From positions 1 to 64,000 of the forward strand of contig JADJFK010000001.1 in assembly GCA_016708585.1 (NCBI GenBank): DNA of 64,000 nucleotides, in the 5' to 3' direction. Position 1 is the first letter of the stretch; the number at the start of each line of letters is the position of its first letter. Under the pieces are notes generated by a model. It had not been told where the DNA came from and did not search any database. It saw only the letters and a list, made by a program, of their open reading frames with translations. Of this stretch, positions 1 through 7,451 are shown one piece after another. A program made the translations under genes and the position numbers. Origin of the DNA: Sulfuritalea sp. (GTDB taxonomy: Bacteria > Pseudomonadota > Gammaproteobacteria > Burkholderiales > Rhodocyclaceae).

Positions 1-11
1 CGCCTAAAATG

Positions 12-29
12 TTTCCATAATTCTGGAAA
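12..29. promoter_or_regulatory. Candidate ArsR operator
   Basis: The inverted repeat TTTCCA-TAATTC-TGGAAA lies 15 bp before the arsR start codon. Its AT-rich dyad form and position fit an autoregulatory ArsR site. The assignment rests on position only. Confidence 0.5.
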
Positions 30-43
30 TATCGAAACGACTC

Positions 44-391
44 ATGCAAACCACCGAAGCTGTCGACAAGCTGGCCGCGCTGGCGCAGGAGACGCGCCTG
101 CGCATCTTCCGCCTGCTGATCGAGCAGGGACCGCAGGGCCTGCATGCCGGCGCCATCGCCGAGGCGCTGGCCCTGCCGCCGGCGACGCTGTCCTTCCATG
201 TTGCCCACCTGGTGCGCGCCGGGCTGGTCGGCGCGCGCCAGGAAGGCCGCTTCATCTTCTACGCGGCGGGCTTCGCGGCGATGGACGACCTGATCGCCTT
301 CCTCACCGACAACTGCTGCCAGGGCGGGCAGTGCCTGCCCAAGACCGTCGCGGCGGCCACCACGGCGAAGCGGCGACGGAACGTGGCGTGA
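44..391 (+). CDS. arsR: ArsR-family metalloregulator
   Basis: This 115-residue winged-helix repressor probably releases the operator upstream when it binds arsenite or antimonite. The recognition region LPPATLSFHVAHLVRAGLV (about residues 44-62) is typical ArsR. The metal-binding cysteines of the classical alpha-3 CVC motif are absent. Instead there is a C-terminal NCCQGGQC cluster (C91, C92, C97), resembling the C-terminal As(III) site of the Acidithiobacillus-type ArsR. It is the first gene of an operon with arsC and acr3, which supports arsenic as the inducer. The tail after residue 100 is basic and looks unstructured. Confidence 0.93.
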   Translation: MQTTEAVDKLAALAQETRLRIFRLLIEQGPQGLHAGAIAEALALPPATLSFHVAHLVRAGLVGARQEGRFIFYAAGFAAMDDLIAFLTDNCCQGGQCLPKTVAAATTAKRRRNVA

Positions 392-443
392 GCGGAACAT
401 GGCGTTCAGGCGGCCCGTTCTGTCACCGGGACCAGCGGGCTGC

Positions 444-470
444 GAAAAGTCGGCGCCGGCGACACGGCGC
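444..470 (+). repeat. Dispersed repeat copy R1
   Basis: This is an intergenic copy between arsR and the rhodanese gene, matching the core GTCGGCGCCGGCGACACGG exactly. The rest of the 203-bp gap shows no gene. Confidence 0.8.
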
Positions 471-594
471 ATCCGCGACAGGGCCCGGTTCGTCGCCGTG
501 CAAGGTGCATCCACCACCGGCGCCGCCTGCGGCCTGATGGCCGTCGCGATGGACCTCGCCTTTGTCGCGGCAATATTTTCGCAGGAGGATTGAA

Positions 595-1527
595 ATGCCG
601 AGATGGCTGCTTGTCGCATTGCTGTGCCTTGTTTCCGTGTTGCCCTTGTCCGCGCGCGCTGCGGACAGGCCCGATTTCCTGGTCGATGCCGACTGGCTGG
701 CGGAACGCCTGAAGGATCCGAAGCTGGTGCTGCTCGAAGTGCGCTACCACCCGCACCGCCACGCCACCGTCGGCCACATCCCCGGCGCCGTGCAGGTGCA
801 GCGCTTCGCCGACCTCGGTGCCAACGACGAAATGCCGATCATGCGCTTTCCCTCGCGCGCGGCCTTCCAGGCCACGCTGCGGCGCTGGGGCATCAACGAC
901 GACTCGACCGTCGTGGTCTACGATGATTCTTCGACCGCGCTGGCCTCGCGCGTGATCTACCTGCTCGACCTCTACGGCTTCGACGCGAAGCGCGTCAAGC
1001 TGCTCGACGGCGGCACCATCGGCTGGACCGGTTTCAACGAACTGACGAAAGCCCCGACCGCGCCACGCCGGCCCGGCAATGTGACGCTGAAGGCGCCGCC
1101 GGCAGCCGCCATGGCCGGCTGGCCCGAGGTCTATCGCCGCGTCGTCGCCGGCCGCGAGCCGAACATCGTGCTGCTCGATGCCCGCCCGTCCGACATGTAC
1201 GACGGCAGCCGCATCCAGCACTCGGTGCAGGGCGGCCACATCCCAGGCGCCATCAACATCGTCAGCCTGCAGGGCGTCGACGGCCAGTCGCAACAGTGGA
1301 AATCCCTCGCCGAACTGGCGACGATGTACAAGGACGTGCCGCGCGGCCATGCGGTCATCACCTACTGCCACGACGGCTTCCGCTCCACCCTGACCTGGCT
1401 GCAATTGAAAGCGCTCGGCTACAAGGACGTGCGCGTCTACAACGGCGGCTGGGGCGATTGGGATCGCACCCTGACCCTGCCGGTGGTGAAGGGTGCGAAG
1501 CCCTTCGATGCCGACTTCGATCTGTAA
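595..1527 (+). CDS. Periplasmic tandem-domain rhodanese (sulfurtransferase)
   Basis: This 310-residue protein has two rhodanese domains (about residues 28-150 and 175-305). The second carries the active loop CHDGFRS with catalytic Cys258. The first domain has no cysteine loop and is probably structural, as in thiosulfate sulfurtransferases. A cleavable signal peptide (LLVALLCLVSVLPLSARA) predicts periplasmic export. The ATG at 595 was chosen because AGGAGG lies just before it and the signal peptide begins there; an in-frame start at 562 would add a basic extension. It sits between arsR and arsC, so a role in thiol or sulfur supply for arsenic detoxification is possible but not shown. Confidence 0.85.
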   Translation: MPRWLLVALLCLVSVLPLSARAADRPDFLVDADWLAERLKDPKLVLLEVRYHPHRHATVGHIPGAVQVQRFADLGANDEMPIMRFPSRAAFQATLRRWGINDDSTVVVYDDSSTALASRVIYLLDLYGFDAKRVKLLDGGTIGWTGFNELTKAPTAPRRPGNVTLKAPPAAAMAGWPEVYRRVVAGREPNIVLLDARPSDMYDGSRIQHSVQGGHIPGAINIVSLQGVDGQSQQWKSLAELATMYKDVPRGHAVITYCHDGFRSTLTWLQLKALGYKDVRVYNGGWGDWDRTLTLPVVKGAKPFDADFDL

Positions 1528-1540
1528 GGAAAAACTGGCG

Positions 1541-2038
1541 ATGGGCAAGACCTTCAAGGTGCTGGTGCTATGTACCGGCAACTCCGCGCGTTCCATCCTC
1601 GGCGAGATGCTGTTCAATCATCTGGGGCAGGGGCGCATCGAGGCGCATTCGGCCGGCAGCAAGCCGGGCGGCACGGTCAATCCGGTCGCGCTGGAAACGC
1701 TGGAGATGCATGGCGTGCCTTGCGCCGGTGCACGCAGCAAATCCTGGGACGAATTTGCCGCACCGGGCGCGCCCGAGTTCGACTTCATCTTCACCGTCTG
1801 CGGCAACGCCGCACAGGAGACCTGCCCGGTCTGGCCCGGCCATCCGGCCACCGCCCACTGGGGCATTCCCGATCCGGCGCACGTCGAACCGATCGAAGCA
1901 CGGCGTCAGGCCTTCGAAGCAGCCTACCAGTCGCTGAAAAAGCGCATCGATGCCTTCCTCGCCCTGCCGTTGGAAACCCTGGGCCGCGAAGAGTCGGCGC
2001 TGGCGGCACGGCGCATCCACGAGGAGAACCCGCAATGA
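1541..2038 (+). CDS. arsC: Arsenate reductase, low-MW phosphatase (thioredoxin-coupled) type
   Basis: The enzyme reduces arsenate to arsenite in the cytoplasm. The N-terminal P-loop CTGNSARS (from about residue 11) is the LMW-PTP/ArsC anion-binding loop with the nucleophilic cysteine. Further cysteines sit in VCGNAAQETCPVWPG, in the region that relays the disulfide in this class. The ATG at 1541 follows an AAGGA-type ribosome site; an in-frame start at 1493 would overlap the rhodanese gene. The last codons (ESALAARR, 1991-2014) are a copy of the dispersed repeat, so the C-terminal tail differs from that of usual homologues. Its stop overlaps the acr3 start (ATGA), suggesting translational coupling. 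Confidence 0.93.
   Translation: MGKTFKVLVLCTGNSARSILGEMLFNHLGQGRIEAHSAGSKPGGTVNPVALETLEMHGVPCAGARSKSWDEFAAPGAPEFDFIFTVCGNAAQETCPVWPGHPATAHWGIPDPAHVEPIEARRQAFEAAYQSLKKRIDAFLALPLETLGREESALAARRIHEENPQ
1991..2014 (+). repeat. Dispersed repeat copy R2 (inside arsC)
   Basis: This is a variant copy in the sense orientation at the 3' end of arsC, encoding ESALAARR. Confidence 0.65.
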
Positions 2039-3105
2039 GTGCCCAATGCGAAGTCACCGCCAAGCTCGCCGCCAACGCACCGATGAGCGTGTTCGAACGC
2101 TGGCTCACGGTCTGGGTCTTCCTCTGCATCGTCGCCGGCATCGCGCTCGGCCAGTTCCTGCCGGCACCCTTCCAGGCGCTGGGGCGGATGGAAGTGGCGC
2201 GGGTCAACATCCCGGTCGGCCTGCTGATCTGGGTGATGATCATCCCGATGCTGGTCAAGGTGGATTTCGGCGCGCTGCACGAAGTCCGCCAGCATGTCAA
2301 AGGCATCGGCGTGACGCTGTTCGTGAACTGGCTGGTGAAGCCCTTCTCGATGGCGCTGCTGGGCTGGATCTTCATCCGCCAGCTGTTCGCGCCGTATCTG
2401 CCGGCCGACCAGCTCGACAGCTACATCGCCGGCCTGATCCTGCTCGCCGCCGCGCCTTGCACCGCGATGGTCTTCGTCTGGAGCCGGCTGACCAATGGCG
2501 ACCCGCTGTTCACGCTGTCGCAGGTGGCGGTGAACGACACCATCATGGTCTTCGCCTTCGCCCCCATCGTCGGCCTGCTGCTCGGCATCTCGGCCATCGC
2601 CGTGCCCTGGGACACGCTGGTCACCTCGGTGGTGCTCTACATCGTGATCCCGCTGGCGCTGGCCCAATTGTGGCGCAAGGCACTGCTGAAGAAGGGCCAG
2701 GCGCATTTCGACGCCGTGATGGCAAAGCTCGGCCCCTGGTCGATCTCCGCGCTGCTGGCCACGCTGGTGCTGCTGTTCGCCTTCCAGGGCAAGGCCATCG
2801 TGGACAAGCCGCTGATCATCGCGCTGCTGGCGGTGCCGATCCTGATCCAGGTCTTCTTCAATTCCGCGCTGGCCTACTGGCTCAACCGCGCCGTCGGCGA
2901 AAAGCACAACGTCGCCTGCCCCTCGGCGCTGATCGGCGCTTCCAACTTCTTCGAACTCGCCGTGGCCGCCGCCATCAGCCTGTTCGGCTTCGAGTCGGGC
3001 GCGGCGCTGGCCACCGTGGTCGGCGTGCTGATCGAAGTGCCGGTGATGCTGCTGGTGGTCAAGGTGGTGAACTCCAGCAAGGGCTGGTACGAACGGGGCG
3101 CCTGA
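2035..3105 (+). CDS. acr3: Arsenite efflux transporter, Acr3 family
   Basis: This 356-residue inner-membrane protein with about ten membrane segments exports arsenite using the proton-motive force. The two Acr3 signatures are present: the cysteine of the fourth membrane segment in AAAPCTAMVFVWS (C142), and the glutamate of the ninth segment in SNFFELAVAAAI (E307). It is therefore Acr3 and not the unrelated ArsB. It starts inside the arsC stop codon and ends inside the start codon of the next permease gene, so the three genes are translated as one tightly coupled unit. Confidence 0.95.
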   Translation: MSAQCEVTAKLAANAPMSVFERWLTVWVFLCIVAGIALGQFLPAPFQALGRMEVARVNIPVGLLIWVMIIPMLVKVDFGALHEVRQHVKGIGVTLFVNWLVKPFSMALLGWIFIRQLFAPYLPADQLDSYIAGLILLAAAPCTAMVFVWSRLTNGDPLFTLSQVAVNDTIMVFAFAPIVGLLLGISAIAVPWDTLVTSVVLYIVIPLALAQLWRKALLKKGQAHFDAVMAKLGPWSISALLATLVLLFAFQGKAIVDKPLIIALLAVPILIQVFFNSALAYWLNRAVGEKHNVACPSALIGASNFFELAVAAAISLFGFESGAALATVVGVLIEVPVMLLVVKVVNSSKGWYERGA

Positions 3106-4538
3106 TGGACTTCCTGATTCCCGCGCTGCAGGGCGGTGCGGCCAGCCTTGCCGCCTACCTCGCGGCGCACGTGCTGCTGTGCCTGGTGCCGGCCTTCTTC
3201 ATCGCCGGCGCGCTCTCGGCGCTGGTGCCGCAGGCCTCGATCACGCGCTACCTCGGCCCCGATGCGCCGCGCTGGGTGGCCTATCCGGCGGCCGCCGGTG
3301 CCGGCAGCCTGCTCGCCGTCTGCTCCTGCACCGTGCAACCGCTGTTCGCCGGCATCTATGGCAAGGGCGCGGGACTGGGGCCGGCCATCACCTTCCTCTT
3401 CTTCGCCCCCGCCGCCAACATCCTTGCCCTGTCCTACACCGGCGTCGCCCTCGGCGCCGAGATCGCCATCGCGCGCATCGTGCTGGCGCTCTCCTTCGGC
3501 ATCGGCATCGGCATGATCATGGCGATGATCTTCCGCAGGAGCGAAGCCGTGCGCCAGGGTGATGCGCGCGCCTTCGCCGGCGACGGCCGCGTGCCGGGAC
3601 GAACCCTGCTGTTCCTCGGCACGCTGGTGGCGCTGCTGATCGCCGGCACGCTGAAGGTAGAGATGCTGACCGCGACGCTCTGGCAGCACAGCGTCGCCTG
3701 GCCGGAGGCGGCAAGCGCGCAGGCGCTACTCGATCGCTGGGTGCCGGCCAACGAAGCCACCGGCGCCGAAGGCATCAGCCTGCAGGGGGTGGCGCTGATC
3801 GCGCTGCTCGGGCTGATCGGAGCCGCCGCATGGCGCGGCCTCGGCCTGATCGACAACGGCGTGAACCGGCTCACCGTGCCCGCGCTGGCGCTGACCGTGC
3901 TGACGCTGGCCTTCGCCGCGCTGGGCCTGCGCGTCACGGACGCCGGCATTGACGTCACGGTCAGCGGCCGCACGCTGGCCGTGCCCCTGCTGTGCGCCGC
4001 GCTGCTGCCGCAGGTGCGCCGCTTCGAGGACTGGGACATGCAGCAGTGGCTGTGGGAGACCTGGCGCTTCGTCAAAATGATCTTCCCGCTGCTGGTGGTC
4101 GGCGTGTTCCTGATCGGCGTCATCCGCGTCTTCATCCAGCCGGAATGGATCAAGCTGGTCGCCGGCAGCAACACCGTCGCCGCCAACCTCGCCGGCGTGG
4201 TGTTCGGCGTCTTCATGTATTTCCCGACCCTGGTCGAAGTGCCGATCGCGAAGATGTTCCTTTCGCTCGGCATGCACCCCGGCCCGCTGATCGCCTACCT
4301 GATGGCCGACCCGGAACTCTCGCTGCAAAGCATCCTGATCACTTCGGCCATCATCGGCAAGCTCAAGGCCTGGACCTATGTCGGGCTGGTGGCGCTGTTC
4401 TCCACGCTGGCCGGGCTGGCCTACGGCGCCTGGGTGGACGGCACGCCGGCACTGACCCTGGTCCTGATCGTCGGCGGCTTCGTCGCTACACTGGTCGTCG
4501 CGCTCAATCTCATCGAGAACAGGAGAACCCCATGCTGA
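3105..4538 (+). CDS. ArsP-like permease (PF03773 type)
   Basis: This 477-residue polytopic membrane protein has paired cysteines in AVCSCTVQPLFAGIYGKGAG (C73 and C75). It also has the repeated motif APAANILAL, and VVFGVFMYFPTLVEVPI in its C-terminal half, all typical of the permease family that includes the organoarsenical exporter ArsP. The N- and C-terminal bundles are separated by a longer region with extra hydrophobic segments (about residues 160-320). The start ATG overlaps the acr3 stop. Location in the ars operon supports export of arsenic species. Substrate is inferred; related permeases export other metals or have no known substrate. Confidence 0.82.
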   Translation: MDFLIPALQGGAASLAAYLAAHVLLCLVPAFFIAGALSALVPQASITRYLGPDAPRWVAYPAAAGAGSLLAVCSCTVQPLFAGIYGKGAGLGPAITFLFFAPAANILALSYTGVALGAEIAIARIVLALSFGIGIGMIMAMIFRRSEAVRQGDARAFAGDGRVPGRTLLFLGTLVALLIAGTLKVEMLTATLWQHSVAWPEAASAQALLDRWVPANEATGAEGISLQGVALIALLGLIGAAAWRGLGLIDNGVNRLTVPALALTVLTLAFAALGLRVTDAGIDVTVSGRTLAVPLLCAALLPQVRRFEDWDMQQWLWETWRFVKMIFPLLVVGVFLIGVIRVFIQPEWIKLVAGSNTVAANLAGVVFGVFMYFPTLVEVPIAKMFLSLGMHPGPLIAYLMADPELSLQSILITSAIIGKLKAWTYVGLVALFSTLAGLAYGAWVDGTPALTLVLIVGGFVATLVVALNLIENRRTPC

Positions 4539-4768
4539 TCAAGATCCTCGGTACCGGCTGCGCCAAGTGCCAGCGCCTCGAACAACTCGCGCGCGAAGTG
4601 GTCGCCGAACAAGGCGTCGACGCCAGCTTCGAGCACGTGCGCGACATGAAGGAAATCATGGCCTACCCGATCACCACCACTCCGGCGCTGGTGATCGACG
4701 AGGAAGTCGCGGTCTTCGGCCGCATGCCGAGCAAGGAAGAGATCGCCGGCTGGCTGAAGCCGGCATGA
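4532..4768 (+). CDS. Small thioredoxin-like protein (CxxC)
   Basis: This 78-residue minimal thioredoxin fold carries the redox motif GTGCAKCQ (C10, C13) and the cis-proline segment TTTPALVIDEE. Proteins of this size are often encoded beside PF03773 permeases and ars genes. It overlaps the permease gene by seven bases and is followed by an ATGA overlap, so it is co-translated. It could recycle ArsC or pass an arsenic-thiol species to the permease; both roles are inferred. Confidence 0.85.
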   Translation: MLIKILGTGCAKCQRLEQLAREVVAEQGVDASFEHVRDMKEIMAYPITTTPALVIDEEVAVFGRMPSKEEIAGWLKPA

Positions 4769-4971
4769 TCCTCGAATCGACCCTGACCTGCCCGCTCTGC
4801 GGCCACGTCAAGACCGAGACCATGCCGACGGACGCCTGCCAGTGGTTCTATGAATGCGAAGGCTGCCACGCGCTGCTCAAACCCAAGCCGGGCGACTGCT
4901 GCGTGTTCTGCTCCTACGGCACCGTACCCTGCCCGCCGATCCAGGAGCACGGCAAGGGTCACTGCTGCTGA
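4765..4971 (+). CDS. GDCCxxC-domain cysteine-rich protein
   Basis: This 68-residue protein contains eleven cysteines: C9/C12, C25, C31/C34, the signature GDCCVFC (C45, C46, C49), C56 in the CPP motif, and a terminal CC. The paired CxxC motifs suggest a zinc-ribbon-like or thiolate metal-binding fold. GDCCxxC proteins are found in mercury and arsenic loci, but their biochemical function is not established. It is the last gene of the ars operon, overlapping the thioredoxin-like gene by four bases. Confidence 0.82.
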   Translation: MILESTLTCPLCGHVKTETMPTDACQWFYECEGCHALLKPKPGDCCVFCSYGTVPCPPIQEHGKGHCC

Positions 4972-4990
4972 CAGCCACCGGCGCCATCAT

Positions 4991-5016
4991 CGCCGTCCCG
5001 CCGGCGCCGACTTTTT
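4991..5016 (-). repeat. Dispersed repeat copy R3
   Basis: This intergenic copy lies between the ars operon and the restriction-modification operon. It is nearly identical, in the same orientation, to copy R6 at 10341-10366 on the other side of that operon. Confidence 0.8.
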
Positions 5017-5025
5017 AAGTTTCGC

Positions 5026-6876
5026 CTATAAGGCCGCTCGTACCACGCATTCCTCGCCCAGCATGTCGATGACCTTCACCGCCACGGTCGCATCGGCCCT
5101 CGGCGCGGGCAACTCGTAGCGGCCCGACACGAGGTCCTGCTTGCGCTCGGGCACGTCGGCCAGCGCCACCTTGAAGACCTTTCCGTCGTGGTCCGTGTCG
5201 ATCAGCACGCAATCGACCACGGCGCGCCAGTCGGGAATCTCGGCGCGGAACACGCCGGCTTCCTTGTTGAGGCGTTGCAGGATGCTGGGTGACACCACGT
5301 CGGCGATCTCCACCACCAGACTTTGTCCCTCGCGCCGGATCGCGATTTGTGCCGACATCGGTTCGTGACGGATGAAGCCGCCCGACTTGCGGTCGCTGCG
5401 CAGTTCGATCAGGTGAATCTTGTTGATCGGGCGGTTCTGGTTGTAGTGCGTCACCCAGTCGCGCGCCGCGTGTTCCTGCCCCAGGCTGACGACGAGGATG
5501 TCGCGCTCTTCCTCGGCGCGTGTCTTGAGTTCGCCGCGGATGGATCCGAGGTCGAGCGGCGACAGCGGATGGTTGAAGGGCACGATCTTGACCAGCATCT
5601 GGCCGCGCACGCCGTCGAAGAAGGAATCGGTGCGGCGGCGCGTGATGCCCAGGTGCTCGCAGGCCAGTTCCACCGCTTCGTTGTGCTGGATTTGCAGGTC
5701 ATAGTCATTGACGCGCCAGGTGGTGAAGGCGAGCTGGCAGGGCAGGGGCGGGGCGTCGGCGTCCACGACCAGTTCGCCTTGCCGTCCCGCCAGCACCGAC
5801 TTTGCCTGCTCGGCGATGACGCCTTGCAAGCGCTTGGCCGTGGTTTGGATCGCGCCCTTGTTGATGTCGCAGCCGATCCAGCGGCGACCGAGTTTTTGCG
5901 CTGCAACTGCAGTTGTTCCCGAGCCAATGAAGGCGTCAAAGATCAACTCCCCAGGATTTGACAATGCAATCAGGAGTCGCTCGATTAGTTCCACAGGCTT
6001 CTGTGTCGGATAGTCGGTGTGTTCGTGACTACGTGTGTGCTCGCGGCGAATTTCCCATACGTCTCGCATGGGTACGCCAAGAGATTCCTCTTCTGTTTCC
6101 CTCTTAATTTGTGTCCCATCCTCAGAAATGAGGGTGGTCAACTTTTTCCCGCCATAGTCGCTAAGTGTTCTCTCCGATGCCGCCTCATACAAGCGGTGGA
6201 AAGTGTGAGAATTATCGTTGTTCTTCGTGTACCAGAAGAGATTATCGTGCATCGTTTGGAACGTTTTCGAGTTGGTAGGCCAACGACGATAAAGCCATAC
6301 GATTTCATTCTTGAATTGCTTGTCGGCACCAAAGATTTCGTCCAAAAGGCAACGTAGATGGTGCGACCTACTACTGTCGCAATGAAGAACTAAGCTGCCA
6401 GTTTCGTGAAGCAGCTCTCTCAGCAGCAGTAACCGCTCGTACATAAATTGCAAGTAGTTGTCGTTGGCCCAGATGTCGCTGTATTGCACCTGCTCGCCCA
6501 GCGTGTAGTCCTCGCCTTCGACTTTACCGCCGCCTTTGGGGCCGCGCAGTTGGACCTTGCGCACATAGTCGGCGCCGCTGTCGAAGGGCGGGTCGATGTA
6601 GATCAGCTTGACCTGGCCGCGAATGCCGTTAGCCAGCAGGTGGGCCAGCACTTCCTTGTTGTCGCCGTGGTAAAGCAGTCCGCCCTGCGGCAGATCGCGT
6701 GGCCAATCCTTCCAGTCGGCGGGGCCAAGCTTCGCGCCGACCGCCGCTTGCGGCGCGGGCACGGTTTCAATGTGTTGGGCGGGGAAGGCGGTGACGCGGG
6801 CCAGCGGTTTCTTGCCGACCCAGGTGAGCATCGGCCGGCCCTTGGCCTTGGCGACGGGAATTTCGTTCTTGCTCAT
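5026..6876 (-). CDS. mod: Type III-like DNA methyltransferase (Mod), beta class
   Basis: This 616-residue adenine-specific methyltransferase has the beta-class motif order. The catalytic DPPF (residues 95-98) precedes the SAM-binding FDAFIGSGTTAVAAQ (from 313), with the target-recognition region between them. Downstream, WIGCDINKGAI completes the SAM site. It should modify the site recognised by the helicase/nuclease encoded at 7448-10270. It is the last gene of a three-gene operon and its ATG overlaps the ORF6N stop. The part encoding about residues 135-315 is visibly AT-richer than its flanks, as if the recognition domain had been exchanged. A divergent dispersed repeat lies at 5781-5803. 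Confidence 0.9.
   Translation of the reverse strand: MSKNEIPVAKAKGRPMLTWVGKKPLARVTAFPAQHIETVPAPQAAVGAKLGPADWKDWPRDLPQGGLLYHGDNKEVLAHLLANGIRGQVKLIYIDPPFDSGADYVRKVQLRGPKGGGKVEGEDYTLGEQVQYSDIWANDNYLQFMYERLLLLRELLHETGSLVLHCDSSRSHHLRCLLDEIFGADKQFKNEIVWLYRRWPTNSKTFQTMHDNLFWYTKNNDNSHTFHRLYEAASERTLSDYGGKKLTTLISEDGTQIKRETEEESLGVPMRDVWEIRREHTRSHEHTDYPTQKPVELIERLLIALSNPGELIFDAFIGSGTTAVAAQKLGRRWIGCDINKGAIQTTAKRLQGVIAEQAKSVLAGRQGELVVDADAPPLPCQLAFTTWRVNDYDLQIQHNEAVELACEHLGITRRRTDSFFDGVRGQMLVKIVPFNHPLSPLDLGSIRGELKTRAEEERDILVVSLGQEHAARDWVTHYNQNRPINKIHLIELRSDRKSGGFIRHEPMSAQIAIRREGQSLVVEIADVVSPSILQRLNKEAGVFRAEIPDWRAVVDCVLIDTDHDGKVFKVALADVPERKQDLVSGRYELPAPRADATVAVKVIDMLGEECVVRAAL
5781..5803 (-). repeat. Dispersed repeat copy R4 (inside mod)
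   Basis: This divergent copy runs in the sense direction of the methyltransferase gene and encodes KSVLAGR, close to the KSALAAR encoded by sense copies elsewhere. Confidence 0.6.
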
Positions 6877-7451
6877 GGTTTGCGGTCTTTCAGGTCGGCG
6901 GTAAAGCCGATGGGGCGATTCAGCTTTGCCGGCACGCTGGTCAGGCGCCGGATGGCATCGATCAGGCCGGCGATGGCCTGGTCGTGGGTGGAGAGCTTGC
7001 GCTCCAGATCGTCGAGCCGGTCCGCCAGTTCGCGACTGCTGGCGAGAAGCTCGCGTAGTTTTACGAAGGCGCGCACGACGAAGACGCTCATTTCGACGGC
7101 CTGCGGCGAGTTGAGCACGGAAGCGGCCATGATGGCGCCGTGCTCGGTGAAGACGTAGGGAAGGTAGCGGCGTCCACCGCGACCGGTTTTTAAGGTCACG
7201 GTTTGTGACCCTAAAGGATCGATGGCGTATGAGGTCACAATTTGTGACCTCAAAGAGTCATGTTCCTCGGCCGTGAGCTGAAACATGAAATCGGCCGGAA
7301 AGCGTTCGATGTTGCGCTTGATGGCCTGGTTGAAGACCTTGGTCGCGACGCCATAAAGCTCGGCCAGGTCGGCATCGAGCATGACGCGCTGGCCGCGCAC
7401 GAGGTGGATGCGACCAGACACGGTATCGACGGCGACGATGGGTGGAGTCAT
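6873..7451 (-). CDS. ORF6N-domain protein
   Basis: This 192-residue protein has an N-terminal ORF6N/KilA-N-type DNA-binding domain. Its landmarks are LVRGQRVMLDADLAELYGV, NQAIKRNIERFPADFMFQL, and YVFTEHGAIMAASVLNSP with FVVRAFVKLRE. A predicted coiled coil follows (about residues 135-165). These domains come mainly from phage and plasmid proteins. It is coupled by ATGA overlaps to the restriction gene upstream and the methyltransferase gene downstream, so it is made with them; a regulatory role is likely but unproven. Residues around SQIVTS and GSQTVTL are a short tandem repeat carrying DNA palindromes (7193-7251). Confidence 0.88.
   Translation of the reverse strand: MTPPIVAVDTVSGRIHLVRGQRVMLDADLAELYGVATKVFNQAIKRNIERFPADFMFQLTAEEHDSLRSQIVTSYAIDPLGSQTVTLKTGRGGRRYLPYVFTEHGAIMAASVLNSPQAVEMSVFVVRAFVKLRELLASSRELADRLDDLERKLSTHDQAIAGLIDAIRRLTSVPAKLNRPIGFTADLKDRKP
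7193..7251. repeat. Tandem 39-bp unit with palindromes inside the ORF6N gene
   Basis: Two units 39 bp apart each contain an inverted repeat: GGTCAC/GTGACC at 7194-7210, and a perfect 21-bp palindrome with arms GAGGTCACAA and TTGTGACCTC at 7231-7251. The period equals 13 codons and keeps the frame. Confidence 0.75.

Noticed and set aside
392..594. Small coding frame between arsR and the rhodanese gene
   Set aside because: The open frames here have no ribosome site or recognisable protein and cover the dispersed repeat.
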